Assembly (NCBI GenBank): GCA_029257435.1
Contig: JARIBI010000045.1
Location: 115,159-179,158 of the forward strand
Length of the DNA stretch: 64,000 nt
Reading direction: 5' to 3'
DNA from: Sporosarcina sp.
GTDB taxonomy: Bacteria; Bacillota; Bacilli; Bacillales_A; Planococcaceae
A program made the position numbers and the translations under genes. Position 1 is the first letter of the stretch. Every line of letters begins with the position of its first letter. Under the pieces are notes generated by a model. The model was not told where the DNA came from. It made no database searches and saw only the letters and a list, made by a program, of their open reading frames with translations. Shown one piece after another: positions 7,618-16,430 of the stretch.

Positions 7618-8460
7618 ATGAAAAAATGGTTTGCGGTCATTGGAGATCCAGTTGCACAATCAATGTCCCCAGGTATGCATGATTATTGGTTTAAAGAGAA
7701 TAAAATCGATGCAGCGTATCTCCCTGTCCATGCAAAATCCGAGAAACTTCATTCTGTCATTTCCAGTCTGCGATTGTTAGGCTGCAGTGGTTGGAATGTG
7801 ACGGTGCCGCATAAAAGTGATATACTCCCTTTTCTAGACAGTGTTGACGAAGCTGCAGCTCATATGGGTGCAGTCAATACAGTAGTGATTGAAGGCGGGG
7901 GGGCACTCGTTGGATACAATACGGATGGAATTGGTTTTGTAGATGCACTGGAAGAAAAGTATGGAAATGATCGTAAGAAAGAAGAGATATTAATAATCGG
8001 TGCTGGTGGAGCTGCAAAAGGAATCGCCTTTGCATTACGCAGTGCTGGATATGGATCGATTACGTTTACCAATCGGACAATGACGAACGCTTACGAGTTA
8101 AGCAAACGGTTATCTAACTCGACATGTCTGCCGATTGCTGAAGCAGAGCTACAGCTGGCGCGCTTCGGTATCATCATTCAAACAACCTCTGTAGGAATGG
8201 CATTCTCTACGGGAGGGATGCCACTCGACCCTTCCAATGCTTCGCCTGGGACCGCCACTGTTGATATTATCTATAATCCTCTGGAAACAGAGTTTTTAGC
8301 AGCCGCCCGGAACAGCGGCGCGGCAACAGCAAATGGAATTGGGATGTTTGTCCACCAAGGAGCACTCGCTTTTGAGAAATGGACAGGCATTCATCCAGAT
8401 ACTGCCGGAATGATGGAACAACTAACACAACAATTGGAGGATCAACATGATAACAAGTAA
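7618..8460 (+). CDS. aroE: Shikimate dehydrogenase
   Basis: NADP-dependent reduction of 3-dehydroshikimate to shikimate in aromatic amino acid synthesis. 280 aa. It starts with FAVIGDPVAQSMSPGMHD (shikimate-binding serines), then NVTVPHK with the catalytic lysine, GYNTDGIGF with the catalytic aspartate, the nucleotide-binding loop GAGGAAKG and the NRT motif. AAGGGGGAG precedes the ATG. The last 14 bases overlap yhbY, suggesting translational coupling within the yqe operon. Confidence 0.95.
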   Translation: MKKWFAVIGDPVAQSMSPGMHDYWFKENKIDAAYLPVHAKSEKLHSVISSLRLLGCSGWNVTVPHKSDILPFLDSVDEAAAHMGAVNTVVIEGGGALVGYNTDGIGFVDALEEKYGNDRKKEEILIIGAGGAAKGIAFALRSAGYGSITFTNRTMTNAYELSKRLSNSTCLPIAEAELQLARFGIIIQTTSVGMAFSTGGMPLDPSNASPGTATVDIIYNPLETEFLAAARNSGAATANGIGMFVHQGALAFEKWTGIHPDTAGMMEQLTQQLEDQHDNK

Positions 8461-8737
8461 ACAAAAGAGTTTTTTGCGTAGTGAAGCACATCATTTACAA
8501 CCTATTTTTCAGATTGGTAAAAGTGGCTTGACAGATGCAATCATTAAACAAATCGAGGAAGCATTAGAAGCTAGAGAACTTATTAAAATATCTGTTCTGC
8601 AAAACTGTGAACAGGATAAAGAAGAGATTGCTGAAGTTCTTGGACAACAGGCTGGACTCGAAGTTGTTCAAATCATTGGCAAAACAATTGTTTTATATAA
8701 AGAATCAACAGAAAAGAAAAAGATTGTATTACCGTAA
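8447..8737 (+). CDS. yhbY: YhbY family RNA-binding protein (CRM domain)
   Basis: 96 aa, a single CRM (CRS1-YhbY) domain associated with pre-50S ribosomal particles. It shows the family pattern KSFLRSEAHHLQPIFQIGKSG with the conserved G-K-S-G loop, and ELIKISVLQNC. Called yqeI in B. subtilis. Its ATG lies inside the 3' end of aroE, and its ribosome-binding site (GGAGG) is within aroE codons. Followed 11 bases later by nadD. Confidence 0.93.
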   Translation: MITSKQKSFLRSEAHHLQPIFQIGKSGLTDAIIKQIEEALEARELIKISVLQNCEQDKEEIAEVLGQQAGLEVVQIIGKTIVLYKESTEKKKIVLP

Positions 8738-8748
8738 GGAGTGAAAGA

Positions 8749-9321
8749 ATGCGGAGAGTCGGGATTCTTGGCGGCACATTTAACCCGCCGCATATCGGAC
8801 ATTTAATTATGGCAAGTGAAGTTCGTGAGCAACTTAATTTGGATGAAGTCAGGCTAATGCCGACTGCAATCCCTCCCCATAAGCAACTTTCGGACACAGC
8901 GACACCCTGTCAACGACTTGAGATGACAGAACGTGCAGTAAAAGGAAACAACTATCTGAGCAGTTGTGATGAAGAAGTCCATTTTGGAGGCGTATCTTTC
9001 ACGTTTGATACGATGCAGCGTTTACTGGTGAAAGAACCTGATACCGAGTTTTATTTCATTATCGGCGGGGATATGGTGGATTCTCTTCACACTTGGCACA
9101 AAATTGACGAGCTCATAAAGCTGGTACGATTTGTGGGTGTTCATAGACCAGGTACTTTGCGGAAGACGGATTATCAGATTCAATATATTGATACGCCTTT
9201 AATCGATGTCTCTTCAACGTTACTTAGAAATAAGTACGCGTCGGGTAAAACTACCGCCTATTTAGTACAAGACTCTGTAGACCGCTACATTCGTCAGGAG
9301 GGCTTATATGGAACCTGCTAA
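8749..9321 (+). CDS. nadD: Nicotinate-nucleotide adenylyltransferase
   Basis: Transfers AMP from ATP to nicotinate mononucleotide to give deamido-NAD. 190 aa. The nucleotidyltransferase signature GGTFNPPHIGHL is at residues 8-19, and the C-terminal ISSTxxR-like motif appears as DVSSTLLRNKYASG. PTAIPPHK and FIIGGDMVDSL are also typical of NadD. The gene overlaps yqeK by 14 bases, the same overlap length as aroE/yhbY. Confidence 0.95.
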   Translation: MRRVGILGGTFNPPHIGHLIMASEVREQLNLDEVRLMPTAIPPHKQLSDTATPCQRLEMTERAVKGNNYLSSCDEEVHFGGVSFTFDTMQRLLVKEPDTEFYFIIGGDMVDSLHTWHKIDELIKLVRFVGVHRPGTLRKTDYQIQYIDTPLIDVSSTLLRNKYASGKTTAYLVQDSVDRYIRQEGLYGTC

Positions 9322-9862
9322 CCTAATTCAAGAATTACAGCAGCGGATGCCTCAGCAGCGCTTTCAGCATGTATTACGAGTAACTGAGACAGCTAAATCT
9401 CTCGCCGGTATGCATGGCGAGTCGATTGAGTCGGCTGAAACGGCAGCGCTATTTCATGATATTGCAAAGTATATGGACGCGAAAGAAATGCGAGAGCTTT
9501 TATCCGCCCATCAAGAAAATCCTCTTTTGTTTGAATTCCATAAAGAGCTTTGGCACGCGCCAGCGGGTGCCCTCATTGCCCGTGAAGAATTTGGAATACA
9601 AAATGAGGACGTTTTAAATGCAATCCGTTTTCATACAACCGGACGAGCGAATATGACTAATTTAGAAATGATTATATTTATCGCAGACATGACAGAACCC
9701 GGACGTGATTTTCCTGGAGTCGATCAATTACGACGTTACGCTGAAGGTCCGTTAGATAAAGCAATGCGTGCCTGTATTATACACACGGTTACACATTTAA
9801 TTGGAAAACAGGTACCAGTATACCCAGACTCCATTGAGTGCTACAATTATTTTGTGAAGTGA
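9308..9862 (+). CDS. yqeK: HD-domain hydrolase YqeK
   Basis: 184 aa HD phosphohydrolase. The metal ligands are visible in RFQHVLRV, ALFHDIAK, HAPAGA and the later IIFIADMTEPGR. Members of the YqeK family hydrolyse diadenosine tetraphosphate symmetrically; that activity is assigned by family. The start lies inside nadD with AGGAGG just upstream. It forms part of the nadD-yqeK-rsfS-yqeM run. Confidence 0.93.
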   Translation: MEPANLIQELQQRMPQQRFQHVLRVTETAKSLAGMHGESIESAETAALFHDIAKYMDAKEMRELLSAHQENPLLFEFHKELWHAPAGALIAREEFGIQNEDVLNAIRFHTTGRANMTNLEMIIFIADMTEPGRDFPGVDQLRRYAEGPLDKAMRACIIHTVTHLIGKQVPVYPDSIECYNYFVK

Positions 9863-9877
9863 AAGGAAAGTGAAACA

Positions 9878-10228
9878 ATGCCAACATTATTAGAGGTAAC
9901 ATTTAAAGCAGCTGACGACAAACGTGCTGAAGACATTGTCGTACTAAATATGGAAGGCGTCTCATTAATTGCGGACAACTTTGTAATCTGTCATGCAAAT
10001 TCCGAGCGTCAAGTACAAGCGATTGCGCGCGAAATTGCTGACAAAGCATCTGAAGAAAATTTTGAAGTAAAACGAATTGAAGGAATGGATTCCGGCCGCT
10101 GGGTTCTAGTTGACCTTGGAGACGTTGTTGCTCACGTGTTCCATAAAGATGAGCGCGGTTTCTATAACTTGGAAAGACTTTGGGGCGATGCGCCAATGAT
10201 CGAAGTTGGAGACAGCTCCGTTCAATGA
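9878..10228 (+). CDS. rsfS: Ribosomal silencing factor RsfS
   Basis: 116 aa. Binds ribosomal protein uL14 on the 50S subunit and blocks subunit joining when nutrients are short. It contains the RsfS signatures NFVICHANSERQVQAIA, GRWVLVDLGDVVAHVFH and YNLERLWGDAP. Called yqeL in B. subtilis. GAAAGGAAAG precedes the ATG. The TGA stop overlaps the likely start of yqeM. Confidence 0.95.
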   Translation: MPTLLEVTFKAADDKRAEDIVVLNMEGVSLIADNFVICHANSERQVQAIAREIADKASEENFEVKRIEGMDSGRWVLVDLGDVVAHVFHKDERGFYNLERLWGDAPMIEVGDSSVQ

Positions 10229-10959
10229 TGTATGCTCAATTTGCGTCTGTATACGATGAACTAATGTTAGATATTCCTTATCCAGCATACGTAGACTTAG
10301 TAGATACAGCGCTGCATGGGTTATCAGGTAAAAAGATCCTGGATGTCGCTTGCGGCACCGGGATTCTTTCCGTTCTTCTTGCAGAAAGAGGTGCGGACGT
10401 CACGGGAATTGACTTGTCTGAAGAGATGCTTGCTGTCGCTAGCTCACGTGCGAGTGAGCGTTTTCCGTCCATGACATTTGTTCATCAATCTATGCAGCAG
10501 TTAAATGTACCTGGACAATTCGAAGCGGCAGTGATCCCAATTGATTCACTGAATTATTTGGAGGATGAGCACGACGTTGAGCAAACGTTTAAAAGAATCC
10601 ACCATGCACTTACACCTGGAGGCTTGTTGTTATTTGATGTCCATTCTACTTTCAAAACAGATGTGCTCTTCATGGAGGGCCCGTTCACATATGACAGCAA
10701 CACGATTTCGTACATATGGGAAACGGAAGAAGGAGAAGAACCTCATTCTGTCCATTCAGAACTCGCTTTTTTCGTACGGGAACAAGATGGAAAGTATGCC
10801 AGATTTGATGAAGTACATTATCAGCGGACATATCCTGTCATGAAATATGCAGAGTTACTGGAGAAATCTGGATTTTCAGTGGAAAGAATTTTTGCGGATT
10901 GGTCGGATGAAGCACCTGATGAAGAAAGTGAACGAATATTTTTCCAAGTCCGCAAATAA
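10225..10959 (+). CDS. yqeM: SAM-dependent methyltransferase YqeM
   Basis: 244 aa class I methyltransferase. The SAM loop is ILDVACGTGILSVLLAERG, followed by GIDLSEEML, the acidic position of motif II, and IPIDSLNYL. The substrate is unknown; conserved linkage with rsfS and yqeH suggests a translation-related role, which is inference. The start at 10225 (or 10228) overlaps the rsfS stop; only a distant GGAG is visible, so coupling is likely. In B. subtilis comER follows on the other strand; it is absent here. Confidence 0.88.
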   Translation: MMYAQFASVYDELMLDIPYPAYVDLVDTALHGLSGKKILDVACGTGILSVLLAERGADVTGIDLSEEMLAVASSRASERFPSMTFVHQSMQQLNVPGQFEAAVIPIDSLNYLEDEHDVEQTFKRIHHALTPGGLLLFDVHSTFKTDVLFMEGPFTYDSNTISYIWETEEGEEPHSVHSELAFFVREQDGKYARFDEVHYQRTYPVMKYAELLEKSGFSVERIFADWSDEAPDEESERIFFQVRK

Positions 10960-11049
10960 CAGTTTCCCTTCCATTCGGCATGCGGTATAGTATAGGGGAC
11001 TCCATGCGCTAACATATGTACGAAAGGGTGACTTAATCTGTTTTCTGAT

Positions 11050-11685
11050 TTGATTTTTGGAAAATGGCGGAAAGTCACCACTCCTCTTGCAATAGCGGCA
11101 GTGATCTCTGCATTTTTGTTCTTTCCCCGAGGACAAGGAGATGACGAGCTGCTCCCTGACGAAAGTTTGTACGATGAATTAGAAACACCGACTGAGAATG
11201 AAGTGATTGAAATGGCTGCGGACACGGTCATCCAGCCTCCTAAAGTTATTGTTGTAGATGTGAAAGGTGCAGTTCTTCGTCCTAATGTGTACTCATTACA
11301 AGAAGGGCAGCGTCTGATAGATGCAATTACTGCAGCTGGAGGATACACGGCTGACGCAGATAGCAGACTGCTGAATCACGCCCAGCGCTTAACGGATGAA
11401 GCGGTCATCTATGTGCCGCTAATAGGTGAAGAGATGCCGGTTTTCGAATCAGTTATAAGTGAAAATGGCAAGCCAAACGAGCCGGCATCTGTGCTTGTGA
11501 ATATTAATACTGCTGATGAAACACAGTTAATGACCTTAACAGGAATTGGTCCTGCAAAAGCTGAATCGATCGTGAAATATCGTACTGAACAAGGAGCTTT
11601 TCAGTCTGTTGAAGATTTGATGAAAATTTCCGGAATCGGACAAAAGACATTTGAAGCATTATCTGAATCGATCACCGTAAATTGA
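11050..11685 (+). CDS. comEA: DNA-uptake protein ComEA
   Basis: Membrane-anchored double-stranded DNA receptor of the competence system. An N-terminal hydrophobic anchor (LAIAAVISAFLFF) leads to an acidic linker, then a SLBB domain (about VVDVKGAVLRPNVY to VIYVPL) and a C-terminal helix-hairpin-helix pair (NINTADETQL, LTGIGPAKA, ISGIGQKTF). The start is uncertain. TTG at 11050 gives 211 aa but has no good ribosome-binding site. A CTG at 11038, in frame and 7 bases after GGGTGA-like sequence, is better spaced but would be a rare start codon. A weak TATAGT lies at 10986-10991. Confidence 0.92.
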   Translation: MIFGKWRKVTTPLAIAAVISAFLFFPRGQGDDELLPDESLYDELETPTENEVIEMAADTVIQPPKVIVVDVKGAVLRPNVYSLQEGQRLIDAITAAGGYTADADSRLLNHAQRLTDEAVIYVPLIGEEMPVFESVISENGKPNEPASVLVNINTADETQLMTLTGIGPAKAESIVKYRTEQGAFQSVEDLMKISGIGQKTFEALSESITVN

Positions 11686-11726
11686 TTGGAAGTTATAAGA
11701 TGCTTTACGGGTTTGGAGGCGAATGT

Positions 11727-12290
11727 ATGGAAAGACTTACGTGGGAACAATTTTTTATGGCTCAGTGCAGCCTGCTGGCTGTTCGAAGTACGTGTACACG
11801 GTTATCGGTAGGGGCAGTAGTTGTTCGCGATAATCGGATTATTGCAGGAGGCTACAATGGGTCTGTATCAGGTGGAGATCACTGTATTGACAAAGGGTGT
11901 TATGTGGTTGACAATCATTGCATCCGTACAATCCATGCTGAGATGAACGCCCTCTTGCAATGTAGTAAATATGGTATTCCAGCTGCCAGCTCAACATTGT
12001 ATGTTACTCATTTTCCTTGCTTGCAATGTTCAAAAGCAATTATTCAAGCGGGGATTTCCAAGGTCTATTATGGAACGGATTATCGCAATAATGAATACGC
12101 TATTGAATTATTTAAACATGCAGGAATAGAAGTGGAACATATTCCTTTTGACGGGCGCACGTTGGATTTTGAGAAAGCGTCTAAAGAAAAATTATTTAAA
12201 GATATGATGCAAACGATGCAACTCGCGGATGTTTCAGAAAACGACCTGAAAAGTTTTTCAGAACGCGCACAAGTACTATTTGGAAATTAG
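11727..12290 (+). CDS. comEB: ComE operon protein 2, dCMP deaminase family
   Basis: 187 aa zinc-dependent deaminase. Zinc and catalytic residues appear as IHAEMNAL (His, Glu) and HFPCLQCSKAI (two Cys), plus an extra conserved cysteine cluster (GGDHCIDKGC) as in dCMP deaminases. In B. subtilis ComEB is not strictly needed for DNA uptake. The ATG at 11727 has GGAGG 7 bases upstream; an in-frame ATG at 11682 lacks one. Lies between comEA and comEC as usual. Confidence 0.93.
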   Translation: MERLTWEQFFMAQCSLLAVRSTCTRLSVGAVVVRDNRIIAGGYNGSVSGGDHCIDKGCYVVDNHCIRTIHAEMNALLQCSKYGIPAASSTLYVTHFPCLQCSKAIIQAGISKVYYGTDYRNNEYAIELFKHAGIEVEHIPFDGRTLDFEKASKEKLFKDMMQTMQLADVSENDLKSFSERAQVLFGN

Positions 12291-12307
12291 TCCCTAAAAC
12301 TCGCTTG

Positions 12308-14584
12308 ATGTACTGGACAATCTCAGTGGCCGTATCAGCGCTTGCTGCATACGGTACTACTGAATTGTTATGGCTTAACCTTCTTTTAATCCCCCTCATT
12401 TTGACAAGTAAAAAAGACTTCCCCAATTTATTTATTCTACTGGCAGTTAGTTCGCTTTCCTTTTGGCATTTCCAAAATTATATTTCAGTGCACACGCCTG
12501 TCCTTGCAGATGATTCAATCACCAAGTCTATGGAGTGGACAGAAACAGTAAAAATTGATGGAGGAAAAGTGAAAGGTTTTGCTATAGATTCAACAGGCAT
12601 TCCCTATTACGTCCTTTATACCATTCGAACTGAAGAAGAAAAAGATCGTCTGTTGAAGATCTCCTTAGCAGGAAGGGGAATAACTGTGCATGGTACGGTT
12701 GAATTGCCAGAACCACCGGCTCATGAGTTTTCTTTTAATATGAGTTCTTATCTGCGCATGAATGGTGCCACCTATCTCTTTCGCTCAACTGAAATGGCTG
12801 TTCATGAAAAGGCGAATCGGCTATCATCTCGTTTAACAGAGAGACGTGCAACAGTAAAGAGTCATATTGAACGAGTTTTTCCTGCATCCTTGCAAACCGA
12901 AGCGGAAGCATTGCTGATTGGTGATCGCAGTGGAATGGATGCGGAACTTTCGTCAGAATATAGGACGTTGGGAATCACTCATTTGTTCGCAATCTCTGGG
13001 CTTCATGTAGGTTTGTTAACGGTTATGATGCGTATAGCTGCCAAAAGGTTACGGATCCGTATGGAAACGATTGATACGATGCTGTTGTTCCTATTGCCTT
13101 GCTATGCACTGCTCGCAGGAGGTGCCCCTTCAGTCTGGCGTGCTGTCTCTGTTACGATGCTGCTGCTTTTGTCAGCTTCAGGGAGGCTGAAATTGAAAAT
13201 GGACAATGCGTTAGCGTTGAGCGCATTAGGTTTTATACTCTTAAAGCCATTTGTCTTATATCAGCCTGGATTTCAGTTATCTTATATAGCAGCTTTGTCA
13301 TTGCTTTATTCCGCTAAGTATCTACAGAAACAACAATCTGTTCTTATGATTTCAGCTAGCGTTACAGCGATCACACAAATTGCATTAGCCCCGATTTTGC
13401 TGGTCCATTTCTTCGAGTTATCGCTTTCCTCCTTTCTTGTGAATTTACTGTACGTACCGTTATATTCGTTAATTATTCTTCCAAGTAATATTGTCCTGTT
13501 AGTTGTTTCTTTACTTTCTAAAACCGCGGCTGGACCCCTTTTTTTCATATATGAACCATTTCGAACTAACGTTGCGTTTCTGACAACTTGGATGGCTGGA
13601 GTGCCGGGTCAGGTATGGATTGCAGGGAGGCCGGGAACCGTATGGCTGATAGTGATGGTAATAAGTATCGCCTGTTCTTTTATCGTGGTTGAGCGGTGGA
13701 ATAGGAAACTGACAGGGCTGGTAATTGTCCTTATTCCAGCGATACTGATCCAAGTCAAGCCCTATTTGGATCCTAATACGTATGTTTCCTTTTTAGATGT
13801 TGGTCAAGGGGATAGCATAGTTATTGAACTGGGCTATCGAAAAGGCGTATATGTTATTGACACAGGAGGAACTGTTTCAATTGGTCCTCCCACATGGAAA
13901 ACTCCAGAACATCCATTTGAGGTAGGGCGGCAAATTGTCGTTCCCTATTTAAAAGGTAAAGGTATTAGTAAAATTGACAAGCTGATCATTTCCCATGCAC
14001 ACGATGACCATATGGGTGGAGCTCATGAAGTGCTGCAAGAACTCCGTGTTAAAGAAGTGCATGCACCTGCCGGGAGTTTTTCAGAAGAGAATATGGTTCC
14101 GGTTTTAACAGAAGCAAACCGCCAAAAAACAAACGTTCTAAGTAGGATTGCAGGAGATGGGTGGAGTAGAGGACAAACGAAATTTACTTATTTATCACCA
14201 TTCGATGACAACTACACACACAATAACAGTTCACTTGTATTACTAATGAAAAATGATTATGGCTACTTGTTGTTCACTGGTGATTTGGAACATGAGGGTG
14301 AGCAGAACGTCATTCGGAAATATGGACAGTCAAAACTTTCCCCGCTCATTTTAAAAATTGGCCATCACGGTAGCAAGACATCGACAACACAAGAGTTTTT
14401 GGATTTCCTGCAGCCGGATATCGCAGTTATTTCCGTTGGACGTACTAATCGATATGGCCATCCGAATAAGGAGGTCTTAGATAGACTGTATGCCCAAAAC
14501 GTGAAGGTGTTTCAAACGGGAGAACATGGGACTGTAATTTTTGAGATGGATGGAAGGAAAGTGAAAAAGACAATATCGAGATGA
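12308..14584 (+). CDS. comEC: DNA internalization channel protein ComEC/Rec2
   Basis: 758 aa. An N-terminal membrane pair and extracellular OB-like (DUF4131) region are followed by the Competence domain with the signature ITHLFAISGLHVGLL and many membrane spans. The C-terminal metallo-beta-lactamase-fold domain contains DVGQGDSI, the metal motif ISHAHDDHMGG and GHHGSKTS. It forms the channel for single-stranded DNA; the C-terminal domain is proposed to be the nuclease that degrades the non-transported strand. An ATG at 12308 or TTG at 12305 is possible and the ribosome-binding site is weak. A bidirectional terminator follows. Confidence 0.95.
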   Translation: MYWTISVAVSALAAYGTTELLWLNLLLIPLILTSKKDFPNLFILLAVSSLSFWHFQNYISVHTPVLADDSITKSMEWTETVKIDGGKVKGFAIDSTGIPYYVLYTIRTEEEKDRLLKISLAGRGITVHGTVELPEPPAHEFSFNMSSYLRMNGATYLFRSTEMAVHEKANRLSSRLTERRATVKSHIERVFPASLQTEAEALLIGDRSGMDAELSSEYRTLGITHLFAISGLHVGLLTVMMRIAAKRLRIRMETIDTMLLFLLPCYALLAGGAPSVWRAVSVTMLLLLSASGRLKLKMDNALALSALGFILLKPFVLYQPGFQLSYIAALSLLYSAKYLQKQQSVLMISASVTAITQIALAPILLVHFFELSLSSFLVNLLYVPLYSLIILPSNIVLLVVSLLSKTAAGPLFFIYEPFRTNVAFLTTWMAGVPGQVWIAGRPGTVWLIVMVISIACSFIVVERWNRKLTGLVIVLIPAILIQVKPYLDPNTYVSFLDVGQGDSIVIELGYRKGVYVIDTGGTVSIGPPTWKTPEHPFEVGRQIVVPYLKGKGISKIDKLIISHAHDDHMGGAHEVLQELRVKEVHAPAGSFSEENMVPVLTEANRQKTNVLSRIAGDGWSRGQTKFTYLSPFDDNYTHNNSSLVLLMKNDYGYLLFTGDLEHEGEQNVIRKYGQSKLSPLILKIGHHGSKTSTTQEFLDFLQPDIAVISVGRTNRYGHPNKEVLDRLYAQNVKVFQTGEHGTVIFEMDGRKVKKTISR

Positions 14585-14620
14585 AAAAAAGAAAGACTCC
14601 TATGCTGGAGTCTTTCTTAA
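14584..14620. terminator. Bidirectional terminator between comEC and yqzM
   Basis: Perfect 10-bp stem GAAAGACTCC / GGAGTCTTTC (14591-14600 with 14607-14616). Seven A on the left give a U-run for minus-strand yqzM; a shorter T-rich right flank serves comEC. Confidence 0.85.
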
Positions 14621-14637
14621 GTTCAACTATTGTCTGA

Positions 14638-14772
14638 TCAGCGTGAAGCGACTTCGACAATCGTAGCAATTACCCAAATTAAAGAGAAACCTACGAAAGA
14701 TACAATGAAGCCAACACCTGAGTCAAGAAGATCATTACGTTTGGACTGGACGTCCTTTTCGAATTCGTTCAT
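14638..14772 (-). CDS. yqzM: YqzM family small membrane protein
   Basis: 44 aa, read on the minus strand, starting MNEFEKDVQSKRND and continuing into one hydrophobic segment (VGFIVSFVGFSLIWVIATIV) with a short tail. The GGAGGTG ribosome-binding site 5-6 bases before this ATG selects it over a longer upstream reading. Sequence and location between comEC and holA match the YqzM family; function unknown. It converges on comEC across a bidirectional terminator and is divergent from holA. Confidence 0.85.
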   Translation of the reverse strand: MNEFEKDVQSKRNDLLDSGVGFIVSFVGFSLIWVIATIVEVASR

Positions 14773-14928
14773 TGCTACACCTCCTGATTCAACTTCAAGT
14801 ATAGAACAAAGGAGCATAAAAATCCATAGCAAAAAGGAGATATGGCAATTGCGTTTCAATTTGTCACAAATTCTCCATACACAACATTCGTCATGTATAA
14901 TTAGAAACAGTGAATGAGGTGAAGAAAT

Positions 14929-15939
14929 ATGGTATCAGCAGCATGGAAAGAAATTAGAAAAAATCCAGAACAACCAATTTACTTATTAACTGGAACGGAA
15001 AGTTACTTATTGCAGGAGACGTTAGCTAAAATTATTTCTGAAAGCCCCGGGATAGAGCAGCAGGATGTCCTTAACTTTGATTTAGAAGAAACCTCCGTTG
15101 ATCGAGTAATTGAAGAAGCAGACACGCTTCCTTTCTTGCAAGACCGAAAAGTGATTGTGGCTAAAAATGCGTCATTCTTAAAAGCGAAAGAGCGGGGGAA
15201 AGAAAAGATTGAGCATCCGATCGACCAACTGGAGGCTTGGCTGCAAGATCCATCCCCAACTGCGACGGTTATTTTTACAGCGCCATATGATAAGTTGGAC
15301 TCTCGTAAAAAAATCACAAAAGTGATGACGTCAAATGCGGTCGTCATTGAAGCGAATAAGTTGACTGGCAGTGACTTGACAGTTTGGGTACAACAGCAAG
15401 GGGCGGCGTTCGGAGTAACTATCGATCGGGAAATTGCGGACTACCTGGTGGAAACAACAGGTGAAAATATGATGCAGTTATCAAGCGAAATTGAGAAACT
15501 TGCTGCGTATTTAGAAGGGTCAGGTACGGTAACAAAAGAGGTTATTGATCGCTTAGTTCCGAGATCTCCAGAGACTGAAATTTTCAGACTGACGGATACG
15601 TATATAGCGGGTAATCGAGCGCAGACGCTGGCGGTGTATCATGATTTGTTGAGAAGCGGAGAAGAGCCGATTGCGATGACTTCGTTAATCGCCGGACAAG
15701 TCCGACTGATGCTTCACGTGGGGACCCTGAAGAAAAAAGGGTACCATCAGCAGCAAATTGCCAGTACGCTGAATGTGCATCCTTATCGGGTGAAGCTCGT
15801 TATGAATAATCGAAACCGTCCTTCTGAACAACGATTGCTGCAAGTGTTAAATGAACTTGCGTCAATCGATTTGAAATTGAAATCTACTTCAGGCAGCCGG
15901 GAAAGAGTTCTTGAACTGTTCTTTATGGAAAAGTTGTAA
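14929..15939 (+). CDS. holA: DNA polymerase III subunit delta
   Basis: 336 aa clamp-loader delta subunit that opens the beta sliding clamp. N-terminal PIYLLTGTESYLLQETL and the later FLQDRKVIVAKNASF, TGENMMQLSSEIEKLAAY and the C-terminal collar region RERVLELFFMEKL fit the HolA/YqeN family. GAGGTGAAG precedes the ATG. A TATAAT at 14896-14901 with poor -35 may be its promoter. Followed immediately by a long bidirectional terminator shared with rpsT. Confidence 0.93.
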   Translation: MVSAAWKEIRKNPEQPIYLLTGTESYLLQETLAKIISESPGIEQQDVLNFDLEETSVDRVIEEADTLPFLQDRKVIVAKNASFLKAKERGKEKIEHPIDQLEAWLQDPSPTATVIFTAPYDKLDSRKKITKVMTSNAVVIEANKLTGSDLTVWVQQQGAAFGVTIDREIADYLVETTGENMMQLSSEIEKLAAYLEGSGTVTKEVIDRLVPRSPETEIFRLTDTYIAGNRAQTLAVYHDLLRSGEEPIAMTSLIAGQVRLMLHVGTLKKKGYHQQQIASTLNVHPYRVKLVMNNRNRPSEQRLLQVLNELASIDLKLKSTSGSRERVLELFFMEKL

Positions 15940-15940
15940 C

Positions 15941-15976
15941 AAAAAAGCTGTCCGTCTAATGACGGACAGCTTTTTT
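15941..15976. terminator. Bidirectional terminator between holA and rpsT
   Basis: Perfect 16-bp stem (15941-15956 with 15961-15976) with a TAAT loop. Six A at the left end and six T at the right end allow function on both strands. Confidence 0.92.
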
Positions 15977-15981
15977 AAAAA

Positions 15982-16233
15982 TTACAAAGCCTTTTTTGTA
16001 AGACGTGCTTTTTGACGTGCAGCTGTGTTTTTATGGATAAGGCCTTTACCGGCAGCAGTGTCCAATGATTTAATAGCAGCGCGCTTTAATTCCTCTGCAT
16101 TGTCAGCTTTGTTATCGATTGCAACATCAGCTTTACGCAAAGCAGAACGCATTGCAGACTTTGTGCGTGAGTTTTGTTCGTTAATCGCGTTGCTTTGCTT
16201 AACGCGTTTGATTGCACCTTTAATGTTTGGCAT
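15982..16233 (-). CDS. rpsT: 30S ribosomal protein S20
   Basis: 83 aa, Ala/Lys-rich helical protein beginning MPNIKGAIKRVKQS and ending QKARLTKKAL; binds 16S rRNA. Start 16233 has GGAGG 8 bases upstream, whereas an in-frame ATG at 16242 has only 3 bases. Orientation against holA is the same as in B. subtilis. A strong promoter lies upstream at 16307-16335, leaving a leader of about 65 bases. Confidence 0.95.
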   Translation of the reverse strand: MPNIKGAIKRVKQSNAINEQNSRTKSAMRSALRKADVAIDNKADNAEELKRAAIKSLDTAAGKGLIHKNTAARQKARLTKKAL

Positions 16234-16306
16234 TTCATTCACCTCCAGAAATCAGGTAAGAAGAGTGTTTCCACGATCTCTCGGATATCTCTTTATAACA
16301 AAAATA

Positions 16307-16335
16307 ATTTTATCAAACTCACACCATTTATGCAA
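16307..16335 (-). promoter_or_regulatory. Sigma-A promoter for rpsT
   Basis: Minus strand: TTGCAT (16335-16330), 17 bases, TAAAAT (16312-16307), with a TG one base before the -10 (extended -10). Confidence 0.7.
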
Positions 16336-16381
16336 CAACAAAACGCAGACAAGAAGAATATCCTGTCATAAAATCGACAAA

Positions 16382-16411
16382 GCATAAAAAGTAACCTTCG
16401 CGTACACACTT
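16382..16411 (+). promoter_or_regulatory. Sigma-G-like promoter motif before gpr
   Basis: GCATA at 16382-16386, 18 bases, CACACTT at 16405-16411. It resembles the forespore sigma-G pattern (GYATA, 17-18 bases, CATnmTA) with two -10 mismatches. B. subtilis gpr is forespore-expressed, which supports the idea; weak on sequence alone. Confidence 0.35.
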
Positions 16412-16430
16412 GTAAATAGAGGTGATGGTC

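Noticed and set aside
10821..11348. Minus-strand frame across the yqeM-comEA gap, in the place of comER
   Set aside because: The translation has none of the NADP-binding or reductase motifs expected of ComER; it is antisense to two real genes.
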